A stretch of DNA of 64,000 nt from Dyadobacter psychrophilus. GTDB lineage: Bacteria; Bacteroidota; Bacteroidia; Cytophagales; Spirosomataceae. The stretch's first letter is position 1, and every line of letters begins with the position of its first letter. The stretch is from the NCBI RefSeq assembly GCF_900167945.1, contig NZ_FUZA01000008.1:186001-250000 (forward strand). The letters are read 5' to 3'. The translations under genes and the position numbers were made by a program. Shown one piece after another: positions 16,109 through 25,054 of this stretch. Below the pieces are notes generated by a model that had not been told where the DNA came from, ran no database searches, and saw nothing but the letters and a program-made list of their open reading frames with translations.

Positions 16109-17266
16109 ATGAAAAAACTGAATATTGGAATCGTTGGTTATAAGTTCATGGGGCGTGCGCACAGCAACGCCTGGAAAAAAGCGCCGCAATTTTTTGACAT
16201 GCCGGCAACGCCCGTGTTGAAGGCAGCGTGCGGAAGGCATGAAAGCGCAGTAAAAGAATTTGCCGATAAATGGGGCTGGGAAGAAACTGAAACAGACTGG
16301 AAAAAGCTCGTTGCAAGGCCCGACATCGACATTATAGATGTAGCATTGCCGCAAGATCTGCATTATCATGTGGCCCTTGCAGCTGCCAGGGAGGGAAAGC
16401 ATATATTTTGTGAAAAGCCACTTTCTATGAACAGCAAGCAGGCTGAAGAAATGCTGAAAGTGTGTGAGGATAACAAGGTTAAACATTATTTGAACCACAA
16501 TTACAGGAGGACACCTGCTGTTTCGTTTGCCAAAAAAATGATCGAAGACGGCAAAGTGGGTCGCATTTTTCACTGGCGCTGCGCTTATCAGCAAGACTGG
16601 ATCATTGATCCTGATTTTCCATTAACCTGGCAATTGCAAAAAGAATACGCGCAGGCCGGACCTCAGTGGGATTTGAATTCGCATGCAGTTGACCTCGCGC
16701 ATTATCTGGTAGGTGACATTGCAAGCGTCTCTTCCTTAACAACGAATTTTATCAAAAACAGACCCATCGTGGAAGGTGGTGAAACGACGGGAAACCTGAC
16801 GGCTGGCACAGCGGGCACCGAGATGGGCGAAGTGACCGTTGAAGACGCTGCATTAATGATGGTCATGTTCAAAAATGGCGCCATAGGATCATTTGAAGCC
16901 ACACGTTTTGCCGCTGGGCGTAAAAACAGGCTTTCTTTTGAGATTTACGGAAGCAAAGGCAGTCTTTGTTTTGACCTCGAAAGGATGAATGAGTTGCAAT
17001 ATTTTTCGCGCGAGGACGAAAGCGGCCAACAAGGTTTCCGGACCATTCTTGCAACAGAAGCGGCGCATCCATATGCAGGCAACTGGTGGCCGGCGGGGCA
17101 CATTATTGGTTACGAACATTCATTCGTGCACGCTGTAGTGGATTTTGTGAACGCCATTGAAAACAATACAGACATTAAGCCTGATTTTTCCGATGGCTTA
17201 AAGATCATTCAGGTTTTGGAAGCGGGCCTCGAGTCGGCAGAATCCAAACGTCAGGTAGATTTATAG
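16109..17266 (+). CDS. Gfo/Idh/MocA family sugar oxidoreductase
   Basis: A 385-residue NAD(P)-dependent dehydrogenase. The N-terminal Rossmann domain begins LNIGIVGYKFMGRAHSNAWKKAPQFF. IIDVALPQDLHYHVALAAAREGKHIFCEKPLSMN holds the family EKP motif, whose Lys binds cofactor and substrate. The C-terminal domain carries the conserved D-x3-H of WDLNSHAVDLAHYLVGD (about residue 189-205). There is no signal peptide. Related enzymes oxidise sugars or inositol at a ring carbon. The next gene, an exported isomerase-like protein, follows after about 40 bases, so the two probably serve one sugar pathway. Substrate cannot be told from the sequence. Confidence 0.92.
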   Translation: MKKLNIGIVGYKFMGRAHSNAWKKAPQFFDMPATPVLKAACGRHESAVKEFADKWGWEETETDWKKLVARPDIDIIDVALPQDLHYHVALAAAREGKHIFCEKPLSMNSKQAEEMLKVCEDNKVKHYLNHNYRRTPAVSFAKKMIEDGKVGRIFHWRCAYQQDWIIDPDFPLTWQLQKEYAQAGPQWDLNSHAVDLAHYLVGDIASVSSLTTNFIKNRPIVEGGETTGNLTAGTAGTEMGEVTVEDAALMMVMFKNGAIGSFEATRFAAGRKNRLSFEIYGSKGSLCFDLERMNELQYFSREDESGQQGFRTILATEAAHPYAGNWWPAGHIIGYEHSFVHAVVDFVNAIENNTDIKPDFSDGLKIIQVLEAGLESAESKRQVDL

Positions 17267-17306
17267 CAATATGCAAGGCCACCTTTAACAATTAAATGTA
17301 TTTCAA

Positions 17307-18239
17307 ATGAATACGTATACCCAATATCGTTCGTTAAAGGTGGCTTTAAAATTTAGCTCTATACTCTTTGTTTGCGTGCTATTTTCGCTTTCTGCTTATG
17401 CTCAGAAAGTGAAGAACCAGAAAAGCATTTTTAGCCGTGAAAACCTCATTGCGTGGTGCATCGTCCCTTTTGACGTCAAAGAGAGAGGGCCGGCAGAACG
17501 TGCCGAAATGCTGAATAAGCTAGGAATCACCATGCTTGCCTACGACTGGCGCGAGAAGCATGTTCCCACTTTTGAAGAAGAAATTGAACAGCTTAAAAAG
17601 CATAATATCAAGCTGCAAGCCTTTTGGTATTACTCGGGCGCCAATCCTGAGAATGACAGGAATTTCGCCACCATTATCGAGGTTTTGAAGAAACATCATG
17701 TTAAAACCGAAATCTGGTGCATGGTCAGCGGCATCAAAGGACTGGATGAAATGACTCAGGAAGAAAAGATCAAAACAGTGGCAAAACCGGTGGCTTACAT
17801 AGCAGACAAAGCAGCTGAAATTGGTTGTAAATTAGGGCTTTACAACCACGGCGGCTGGTATGGAGAGCCAGAAAACCAACTGCAAATCATTGATTATCTG
17901 AAAAAACCAAACATCGGAATCGTCTACAATTTCCATCATGCAGAAGAGCACATTGCAACTTTCCCTCAGTTTTTCCCAAAACTGGTCCCGCATTTGCTGG
18001 CCATTAATCTTTCCGGACTTAAAAAAGGAAATCCGACAAAAGTAGTCCCGATAGGCCAGGGCGATGCGGAGCTCGACATGATTAAAATCGTCAAAAACAG
18101 CGCTTACAACGGCCCAATCGGCATTATCAACGAAGATACCGCTCCGGATGCAGAGGTGGGGTTAATGCTGAATATGGATGGTTTGAAGGGGATTTTAGAG
18201 AAGTTGGGCGATGAGGATGCGTTGAAGAGTTATAAGTAA
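17307..18239 (+). CDS. Exported sugar phosphate isomerase/epimerase-like TIM barrel
   Basis: A 310-residue protein with a signal peptide ending near SLSAYAQ (residues 15-33), placing it in the periplasm. The mature part looks like the xylose isomerase-like TIM barrel (AP endonuclease family 2 clan): KLGITMLAYDWREKHVPTFEEEIEQLKKHNIKLQAFW, VKTEIWCMVSG, GCKLGLYNHGGWYGEP, GIVYNFHHAEEH and GIINEDTAP. The Glu/His pairs sit at the ends of predicted strands, where metal ligands are expected. Periplasmic members are common in Bacteroidota beside Gfo/Idh/MocA enzymes, as here. Substrate unknown. Confidence 0.85.
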   Translation: MNTYTQYRSLKVALKFSSILFVCVLFSLSAYAQKVKNQKSIFSRENLIAWCIVPFDVKERGPAERAEMLNKLGITMLAYDWREKHVPTFEEEIEQLKKHNIKLQAFWYYSGANPENDRNFATIIEVLKKHHVKTEIWCMVSGIKGLDEMTQEEKIKTVAKPVAYIADKAAEIGCKLGLYNHGGWYGEPENQLQIIDYLKKPNIGIVYNFHHAEEHIATFPQFFPKLVPHLLAINLSGLKKGNPTKVVPIGQGDAELDMIKIVKNSAYNGPIGIINEDTAPDAEVGLMLNMDGLKGILEKLGDEDALKSYK

Positions 18240-18357
18240 CATTTTGACCATTCAATTTTTCATCTCGGCCGCAGGGTAAATGAAGAAGCTTGACAGAGGC
18301 AATTATTTCTACCTTCATCACACTTCCTCACAAGTATTTTCATTTAACCGAGCGCCT

Positions 18358-18816
18358 ATGTTCTATTTATACAAGCGAAAAATTTTCCTTTTTAAAATCG
18401 CCAGCCTCCTGGGCATAAAGCGCTACGCTTTCACAGCTATTTTAGCGACAACTCTACTTTCAGGCTGCTTCCTCAAACAAGACCGGACTTCTACTGTTTA
18501 TGGGACTATTACAGATCAGAATGGTGAGCCGGTTGATAGCATTATGGTGCTTGCGCAGGGTATGCGCTATCTCACTTTCGAAGCATTGCAACATACTTAT
18601 TCGGATTCAAACGGGCATTTTGAGATGGTAATTGAAGTTCCAAAAAAGTTCGGGACGATTGACATATCTGTGCCATTTTATCCGAAGGAAAACCCAAAAT
18701 TTCAAACCAAATATAAGGGCAAGAAATCCATTAAGAATGATATAGCAACAAGTAACTGCTGCATTACCCCAGTAGGTGAAAAAACAAAATATGACTTCCA
18801 ACTAATACCAAAGTAA
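18358..18816 (+). CDS. Lipoprotein with regulatory-like beta domain, copy 1
   Basis: A predicted lipoprotein of about 152 residues. The start at 18358 (MFYLYKRKIFLF) is preferred over an ATG 26 codons upstream because it leads straight into the signal sequence and lipobox TLLSGC. After the Cys comes FLKQDRTSTVYGTITDQNGEPVDSIMVLAQG, then an HTYSDSNGHFEM block, the pattern of a carboxypeptidase regulatory-like or prealbumin-like beta sandwich. The C-terminus has a CC pair and ends KTKYDFQLIPK. The next gene is a clear duplicate. Both lie just upstream of a large secreted hydrolase. Function unknown. Confidence 0.8.
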   Translation: MFYLYKRKIFLFKIASLLGIKRYAFTAILATTLLSGCFLKQDRTSTVYGTITDQNGEPVDSIMVLAQGMRYLTFEALQHTYSDSNGHFEMVIEVPKKFGTIDISVPFYPKENPKFQTKYKGKKSIKNDIATSNCCITPVGEKTKYDFQLIPK

Positions 18817-18822
18817 CCCGCC

Positions 18823-19266
18823 ATGAAACAAATGCGAATAAGCTTAACTATCTCATTAAAACGCGCTCTTTATATAATTGCGCATTTTTTAGTGACCATT
18901 CAGCTTAATAGCTGCTTCCTTAAACAAGACCGGACAACGACGGTTTATGGAACTATTACGGATCAAAGCGGAGCGCCAATAGATAGCATTTTAGTGATTA
19001 TGCAGGGTGCTAAATCTATGACTTACTATGAAACCTTGCATCAAGTCTATACAGATGAAGACGGGAAGTATGAGTTGCTTTTAGATTTAGCAAAAAAGTA
19101 CCATTCGATAGATATTGGGATGCCGTTTTGGCTAGATGAGAATCCAAAATATGTTAAGCTTTTTAAAATTAACACTATTCACAAAGATGATAATCGAACA
19201 AATAATTGCTGCAAAGCCATTGTTGGAAAAAAAACAAAATATGATTTCCAATTGATTCGCAGGTAA
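18823..19266 (+). CDS. Lipoprotein with regulatory-like beta domain, copy 2
   Basis: A 147-residue duplicate of the preceding lipoprotein, starting 6 bases after its stop. The lipobox region is LNSC, followed by FLKQDRTTTVYGTITDQSGAPIDSILV. Shared blocks include QVYTDEDGKYE, DENPKY, a CC pair and the end KTKYDFQLIRR. The signal sequences differ more than the mature parts, which is usual for duplicated lipoproteins kept for their surface domain. Probably one transcript with copy 1, and possibly with the hydrolase 29 bases downstream. Function unknown. Confidence 0.8.
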   Translation: MKQMRISLTISLKRALYIIAHFLVTIQLNSCFLKQDRTTTVYGTITDQSGAPIDSILVIMQGAKSMTYYETLHQVYTDEDGKYELLLDLAKKYHSIDIGMPFWLDENPKYVKLFKINTIHKDDNRTNNCCKAIVGKKTKYDFQLIRR

Positions 19267-19295
19267 CCAAATCTTTAATTTAATCATACACTAAA

Positions 19296-22200
19296 ATGCA
19301 ACACCTTGCCGCTTTCGCGAGGAGAGGACGCTATTGTCTTCTTCCAACCCTCCTTTTTGCCTTTTCAATAACATTTGGACAGGATTATGAGCGATTACGA
19401 CAGCAAAAGCTTAACAGTCTTGACCTGTCCGGTATGGATCAGAAACTGTTTCTGAATTGCGGTGTAACCACTAAGCATGAAATCAATCATTTCAAAAATT
19501 TGAGTAAAAGTGACAATTCAAATGCCGAACCCTTGTCAGCGGAAGAATGGCTTAATTTATATGACAGGCTCATCGACACGGATCTCAGACCTGCAAATAG
19601 CCGATTAGTAGAATTGACAAGATTAGTGGAAACAAACATTGACAAAGTTACTCGAAGCAATGTGGTGCCGATTGGGATCATTAACCTGGAAGGAATTTAC
19701 CTTTCGGAAGAAGAGCTTGTCAAAAATGAAGCGAGTAAGAAGGCAGGGCGTGCCATTGACTTTACGAAATATGAAACGGTCCGTATTGTTTCTGCTGCGG
19801 TTTTACAAGAAGATCTCTACCAGGCCAAAGTGTCCTTTTTCCTAAATAAGCAGCTCAATATTCATAACCACGCTGCAAAAGTCACAACATTCGAAATCGA
19901 TTTTAACGATGGCAAGGGCTTCACGTCATTCCCTATTATGGATCAACTGATTTTGCATGAATTTGAATCTCTTGGTGAACATCGGATCAACATTCGCTTT
20001 CAGGCTGGCAATAACACATATCATTTTGAGACAAAGGTGAATGTAAAACAAATGGTTCGCTATCCTTACGAAGAGTTCGATATCACCGCAAAACGATTTT
20101 CAACACAATCTTCCGAGGCAGATTCGACTGCCAGAACTGCATTTGTTGGAGGCACCATTCGGATCATCAAGGGTTGTGATGAAATCCTGGACAAGCCCAT
20201 TCTTGTAGCGGAAGGGTTCGATATGGGTCAGGATGTGAATCTGGATGTATTGGAAGCTCGTTATCGCACTTCGCTCAACCAATTTCTGCTGGAAGGATAT
20301 GACCTGGTGCTTTTGGATTACAATGATGGACGGGCCGCCATTCAGGATAATGCGCAGGTGCTTAAGGCCGCTCTTGAACTTATTAACAATCAAAAGAGTG
20401 GGAACATTGAGTCTATTGTTATCGGCGAAAGTATGAGCGGACTTGTGGCAAGATGGGCGCTGAAAGAAATGGAGAACGCGGGACAGGCGCACCTTGTTCG
20501 ATTATTGATCTGCTACGATACGCCACATCAAGGTGCAAATGTGCCTGTTGGGCTCATACAATTAATGTATGACGCACATCCCACTTTGCTTACAAATGTT
20601 ATTTTGAAGTTTTTTGCCAAAGGGTGGCGCAGTTATTATTCAGCGCTGGGAACCCCTGCAGCGAAACAGCTACTCCTTCACTACGCAGGCCATCCAAATG
20701 TCGGAGCAAAGCATCCTGATTTCGATAATTTCCGTACGCAACTAGTCAATCTTGGTAATGGCGGCTATCCTGCGAATTGCCGTAACATTGCGGTGGTACA
20801 TGGCAGCATGAACGCGGGTGACAGAACATTATTTGATGATTACAATTATGGAAGCCGATTATTGCTTAGCTGGACTCCATTTGGCCTACAGAATTCGAAC
20901 ATAGATCTGTACACAAATGATTTGAGCCAAAACAAAAGTGTTTTGAAATTCGGTACTTGGGGAATATTCTCAAAAAAACTGGGAGTCAACCGAAAGTATA
21001 ATAGTCCTCTAAATGATGATTTTCTTCCTGGTGGGCGAACTCAAATGTCTGTTCCTAACAAGCTCTTTAACAAGACAAGTGAGTTTGAATTTTGCTTTGT
21101 ACCCACTTTTAGTTCGACAGATTACCAAGGGCCAAGGTCAACGCAAGTACAACGCGAAATGCTAAATATTAATCCCAACATTGCTCAAACGCCATTTGAG
21201 GCTATCTATGGAGAAAACATCAACACAACCCATATTGCTCTCGACTTCGGTCCTTGGGTACCAATGGGCTTCGCCGAAGGCCTGCTAACCGGCAACCCCG
21301 CCTGCCCTGCGCTACCCGTGCCGCCAATTCCAACAATTGTGCCATTCAATACTTGCTATCCATTCAGCCAAAAACGCACCACGGAGGACAATACAGCGAA
21401 CATAAATGTGTCACTAAAAAACGCTTCTAATGGTCAATACGTGCATAACTGGACTGTTTTACCATCGAATCAATACTTCACAACAACAAACGAAGACAAA
21501 ATTACTTTCCAGGCCGAGCGGGTGGATCATTATGAGGTTACTTGCGTTCGAACTTACCCAAATCGCAGGGATTTGAGCTCGACGGCTACGGCGACCATCT
21601 GGGTTTATGATTGTAACAATGTGCCCGCTAAGCCGGATGAAGATCAACTGGTGTTTGCAGATGCTGGGGACGTTTGGGAAGGCGATTTCCTGCTGACAAC
21701 CGCGGTAGATTCGCTGGCTGTGTTCGCGCATTATTACCCGGTTACTAAAATATTATATGCATCGCTCCAAAACGGAACATTCATCCCGAGAAGTAAGCTC
21801 AAAGTCAGCGGCATGTTTGATTAATTTGCTGCGCTTTTCGCAGAAAGTGACCCGAGTGATCCTCTTCCGGTTCATTTAGTGAAATTTGAGGCCCGTGCTG
21901 AGGGCAAGAATGTGCTATTGACTTGGTCCACTTCTAGTGAAGTAAATAGCGAAAAGTTCGTCATCGAGCGAAGTGCATCTGGCAAGGATTGGGATGCAAT
22001 TGGTCAAATTAGGGCACAAAAGTTGAGTAGTGAGCAGGAAGAATATGCATTCTATGATCCCAATGTCGAGCTGAAAGTTGCCTATTATCGCTTAAAAATG
22101 GTTGATTCAGACAGCACATTTGCTTACAGCAAGATCGAAAGCTTGCAATTTGACGGTTCACAATTTGCAATATTTCCTAATCCAGTCGGGAACGACGGGT

Positions 22201-22388
22201 TATTGCAACTGCCCGACGGCGCTAACGTTATAAACATTGCCATTTTTGATCTTTCCGGGAAAAAAGTATTTGAAGAAGACGATGCAGCCAAACACGTCAA
22301 TATTGAAAAACTTCCAGCCGGGAATTACATCGTCCGCGTCCTGTTGAACGATGGAAGTGAAACAAGTCAAATGGTCGTGAAGAAATAA
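19296..22388 (+). pseudogene. T9SS-secreted alpha/beta hydrolase interrupted by an in-frame stop
   Basis: A secreted hydrolase of about 1030 codons, broken by a TAA at 21822-21824. The first 842 residues have a signal peptide (LLPTLLFAFSITFGQ) and a lipase-like region: DKPILVAEGFDMGQ, LDYNDG and VIGESMSGLVARWAL with likely nucleophile Ser379. CYDTPHQGANVPVG follows, as in serine lipases. Beyond the TAA the same frame continues FAALFAESDPSDPLPVHLVKFEA, then a typical T9SS type A tail (FAIFPNPVGN, IFDLSGKKV, LPAGNYIVRVLL, ending VVKK). No frameshift is involved: both parts share one frame, and CAA to TAA would be a single change. Translated as read, the enzyme would lack its sorting tail. A sequencing error is the main alternative. 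Confidence 0.75.
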
Positions 22389-22437
22389 GTAAGCAGATGC
22401 CGCGCCGGCAGCGGCCGACCATCGCGCGGCGAACCGT

Positions 22438-22457
22438 CCCCGATCCTCTGCTTGCAA
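22438..22457 (-). repeat. 20-bp near copy of part of tRNA-Val
   Basis: CCCCGATCCTCTGCTTGCAA differs at two positions from 22533-22552, which is the anticodon-arm/variable-loop part of the tRNA-Val gene about 95 bases away, in the same orientation. It is preceded by a very GC-rich stretch (about 22398-22435) unlike the surrounding DNA. Confidence 0.6.
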
Positions 22458-22475
22458 CCATAGCGCCCTAAAACA

Positions 22476-22506
22476 AAAAGAGGCGCTAAAAATTAGCGCC
22501 TCTTTT
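22476..22506. terminator. Strong terminator between hydrolase and tRNA-Val
   Basis: AAAAGAGGCGCTAA (22476-22489) pairs perfectly over 14 bases with TTAGCGCCTCTTTT (22493-22506). It is placed to stop both the plus-strand hydrolase and the minus-strand tRNA-Val transcript. Confidence 0.88.
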
Positions 22507-22511
22507 AATCG

Positions 22512-22586
22512 TGGGAGTTGAGGGATTCGAACCCCCGACCCTCTGCTTGTAAGGCAGATGCTCTGAACCAACTGAGCTAAACTCCC
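22512..22586 (-). tRNA. tRNA-Val(TAC)
   Basis: Read on the minus strand, the 75-base gene has acceptor GGGAGTT paired with AACTCCC and discriminator A. The D-arm is AGCTCAGTTGGTTCAGAGC. The anticodon stem TCTGC/GCAGA has loop CTTACAA (anticodon TAC), and the T-arm is GGGGGTTCGAATCCC. CCA is not encoded. Confidence 0.96.
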
Positions 22587-22696
22587 TTTTTCCCCGTCGT
22601 TTGGGAGTGCAAATATGTAGGACTAAAATCTTCTCTGCAACTTTTTTGATAAAAAAATTTAAAAAAATTGCAATTCCTTGAAGATCAAGGCACATT

Positions 22697-23425
22697 TTAT
22701 TCAAAATTTAAATACAATGTTACGGTGTGGGTAGTCAGTTTACTGATTCCTTTTCCGGCCGAATTCTTAGACGGCTGAAAAACGTTCGTCAGCCCGTGAG
22801 AAAAACGCAGTTCAGGAGCAAACTTGAAAAACTCGAAAAATTGCTCGTAGCCGATCCCGTAATCCAATGAAACATCACTTGATTTTGTATCCAGCTGCCC
22901 GCCGCCCCGGCTTCTTTTAACATTGGTCTCCAGACCCAGCGTCAGACCTGCGATCATGTACATTCTGGAATTCACGCGTCGCAAAGACTTGTATTTCAAT
23001 AATACAGGAATCTCAATCCATGTCGATTCACGTTTTTCAATCTTGTCCGTGCCGTTGGGATAGCTGTATTTGACGTTTCGATCGTAAAGGGAGACAGATG
23101 GCGTCGTGCGGATGTCGAAGTGATCGGTGAGAAACGCATTTACGATGAAACCCATGCGGAATGCCGCATTCGTCGGGGATTGGATGACAAATGCAGAGTC
23201 TTTGGATACGAAATCGTTATTGTGCTTGATATTAAACCGCGTGAAAGGCACGCCAAACAAAATACCATAGTGAATAGGCTTGTCATCATAAAATTCCAGG
23301 TGACGACGCCTGTAACCAATGCCCTGTGATTTCACTTCCTGGGCCGCCATCAGCAGCACAAGAATGCCTAATATTATTTTTGCCCTATGTAAATCGAACA
23401 AATCCCGAAGGTAAGTGTAATGCAT
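22697..23425 (-). CDS. porT: PorT-like type IX secretion outer-membrane protein
   Basis: A 242-residue outer-membrane beta-barrel protein resembling PorT (SprT), needed for T9SS assembly or function. A signal sequence (IILGILVLLMAAQEVKSQG) leads into alternating hydrophobic strands such as HYGILFGVPFTRFNIKH, FRMGFIVNAFLTDHFDIRTTPSVSLYDR and STWIEIPVLLKYKS. The protein ends in an aromatic strand (THTVTLYLNFE), as barrel proteins do. Length and the ubiE-porT order match the arrangement usual in Bacteroidota. The ATG lies inside the end of ubiE (52-base overlap in another frame), so translation is probably coupled. Assignment rests on pattern plus context, not on a motif. Confidence 0.78.
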   Translation of the reverse strand: MHYTYLRDLFDLHRAKIILGILVLLMAAQEVKSQGIGYRRRHLEFYDDKPIHYGILFGVPFTRFNIKHNNDFVSKDSAFVIQSPTNAAFRMGFIVNAFLTDHFDIRTTPSVSLYDRNVKYSYPNGTDKIEKRESTWIEIPVLLKYKSLRRVNSRMYMIAGLTLGLETNVKRSRGGGQLDTKSSDVSLDYGIGYEQFFEFFKFAPELRFSHGLTNVFQPSKNSAGKGISKLTTHTVTLYLNFE

Positions 23426-24096
23426 TTGGTATTGATAAAACCTGCTTTTTTATAGATTTCAAGAAAAGCCTCTCCATCCGGAAACGCCTGAACAGACTCG
23501 GGCAGATATGTATACGCCGAACTGTCTTTGGAAACGCTTTTGCCGATCAACGGCAATATATATTTGAAATAAAAATTATAAAACTGTTTAAAAGGGAAGC
23601 TGCGCGGCTTGGAAAACTCTACCACCACACAAGTTCCGTTTGGCTTCATCACGCGGTTCATCTCGCTCAGTCCCGCCAGCAAATTCTGAAAATTGCGTAC
23701 TCCAAACGAAACGATGATTGCATCGAAATAATTGCTCTCGAAAGACAAGTTTTCAGAGTCGCCGCTCTGCAATGTAATGATGTCCTGCTTGCCCAGTTTT
23801 GCTATTTTTTCGCGGCCAACGGCGAGCATTCCTTCCGAAATGTCAACGCCGATAATCTTCTCCGGCTTCAATGCAAGCGCTTCTATCGCAAAGTCACCCG
23901 TGCCTGTGGCAATATCCAGAATCACTTTCGGCGCCTGCTTTTTGAGCAGCTTAATGGCCCGTTTGCGCCAGTAAATGTCCACGCCCGCGCTCAACAGGTG
24001 GTTCAGCAAATCATATTTTGGTGAAATATTATCAAACATTTCAGCGACCTGCTCCCTTTTGCTGCCTTCTTTATCTTTGTATGGAATTACACTCAT
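23374..24096 (-). CDS. ubiE: Demethylmenaquinone methyltransferase (UbiE/MenG)
   Basis: A 240-residue SAM-dependent C-methyltransferase, making menaquinone from demethylmenaquinone, the quinone expected in this phylum. The family signature FDNISPKYDLLNHLLS (residues 21-36) is present, then SAM motif I LDIATGTGDFAIEAL (60-74), motif post-I IIGVDISEGML, motif II YFDAIIVSFGVRNFQNL and MNRVMKPNGTCVVVEFSKP. Length is normal. Its 3' end overlaps the start of porT, and it probably heads that two-gene unit. Confidence 0.94.
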   Translation of the reverse strand: MSVIPYKDKEGSKREQVAEMFDNISPKYDLLNHLLSAGVDIYWRKRAIKLLKKQAPKVILDIATGTGDFAIEALALKPEKIIGVDISEGMLAVGREKIAKLGKQDIITLQSGDSENLSFESNYFDAIIVSFGVRNFQNLLAGLSEMNRVMKPNGTCVVVEFSKPRSFPFKQFYNFYFKYILPLIGKSVSKDSSAYTYLPESVQAFPDGEAFLEIYKKAGFINTKCITLTFGICSIYIGQK

Positions 24097-24257
24097 ATTG
24101 CTTTATTGTTAATACAACAATTAAACAAAACTAACAGATAAATGTTGTTATTCTGATCACACGGATGATGTAATTGAAATGCCATGATGACCAAAACCGA
24201 AAACCTGCGTCTAAACGGAGAATCCACTTAGGACTAACAGTTAATCGGTTGTCAATC

Positions 24258-25040
24258 ATGCGTCAATATTTACTTGGAACACTCCTTCTCGTCGCCGTTT
24301 CTGTCGTGAATGCACAAACGCGTCGCGTGGCATCAACGAATGGCATCAGTCAGAAAAAAGTTTATGACAGAAACGACTATCTGCCTTTTACACTGAGCAT
24401 TAAGACCGGCATAACACAATTTTTTGGAGAACTGAATGAGCAGGATATGCGCGGCGTTTCGGGTGTGAGCATCGGGCGGGCTTTCAATAAGAATGTTTCC
24501 TTGCATCTGGATTATCATTCAGGAAAACTCGGTGGCCAGAAATCCGCATTTTTTAATTCGTGGTTTGTGAATGTTTATAACAGTGCGGAACTAACAGCAA
24601 AATGGAACCTGACAGAACAATTTAACCAATTTGAACCCGGTAAGGCAAGTTTCAGTATTTATGGAGGCTTAGGGATCATTCATTTCAATGCGCATGCCTA
24701 TGATCTGGACAATAACCAGTTGCTTCGTTTTACAAATAGCCCATTAAGCGCACGCAACCCACATTTCCTGCGCTGGGGGCGGCCAAAAAGTTTAGCCAAA
24801 ATCAAAAAAACGCGGGAGGGAATATTGCCATTAGGCACTTCTCTCGACTACAAATTGTTAAAACATTGGAAGATCGGCCTTGATTATCGCTTCTATTTTG
24901 TGAGAACGGACAAGCTCGATGCAACTTCCGGCATGCGGCTTATCAATCCCGAAGAAAGTGAGTCATACAGCGATACGCCTAATGATAAATTCAGTTTTAT
25001 TGCCGTAACATTGGCCTATCGTTTCCATCTAAATCATTAG
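24258..25040 (+). CDS. Outer-membrane beta-barrel protein, unknown role
   Basis: A 260-residue exported protein. The start at 24258 (MRQYLLGTLLLVAVSVVNAQ) is chosen because it gives a clean signal peptide; an ATG 28 codons upstream would bury it. The mature part has repeated amphipathic strands (FTLSIKTGITQFFGEL, NVSLHLDYHSGKLGG, ASFSIYGGLGIIHF, HWKIGLDYRFYFVRTDKLD) and ends FIAVTLAYRFHLNH, with the terminal aromatic strand of a beta barrel. This resembles the membrane half of OmpA-like proteins, without the peptidoglycan-binding domain. The PD-(D/E)XK-like gene follows after 14 bases, so they are probably co-transcribed. Confidence 0.8.
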   Translation: MRQYLLGTLLLVAVSVVNAQTRRVASTNGISQKKVYDRNDYLPFTLSIKTGITQFFGELNEQDMRGVSGVSIGRAFNKNVSLHLDYHSGKLGGQKSAFFNSWFVNVYNSAELTAKWNLTEQFNQFEPGKASFSIYGGLGIIHFNAHAYDLDNNQLLRFTNSPLSARNPHFLRWGRPKSLAKIKKTREGILPLGTSLDYKLLKHWKIGLDYRFYFVRTDKLDATSGMRLINPEESESYSDTPNDKFSFIAVTLAYRFHLNH

Positions 25041-25054
25041 CAGAACTTTAAAAC

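Noticed and set aside
21825..22388. Separate gene starting at the GTG at 21879
   Set aside because: The part is in the same frame as the upstream hydrolase, starts mid-linker and is a sorting tail without a signal peptide; it is better read as the cut-off end of the hydrolase.
19296..22388. Frameshift as the cause of the broken hydrolase
   Set aside because: Start coordinates of both parts are in the same frame, so a base substitution, not an indel, is the explanation.
22486..22704. Open frame across tRNA-Val
   Set aside because: It reads through a complete tRNA gene and its terminator; not a protein gene.
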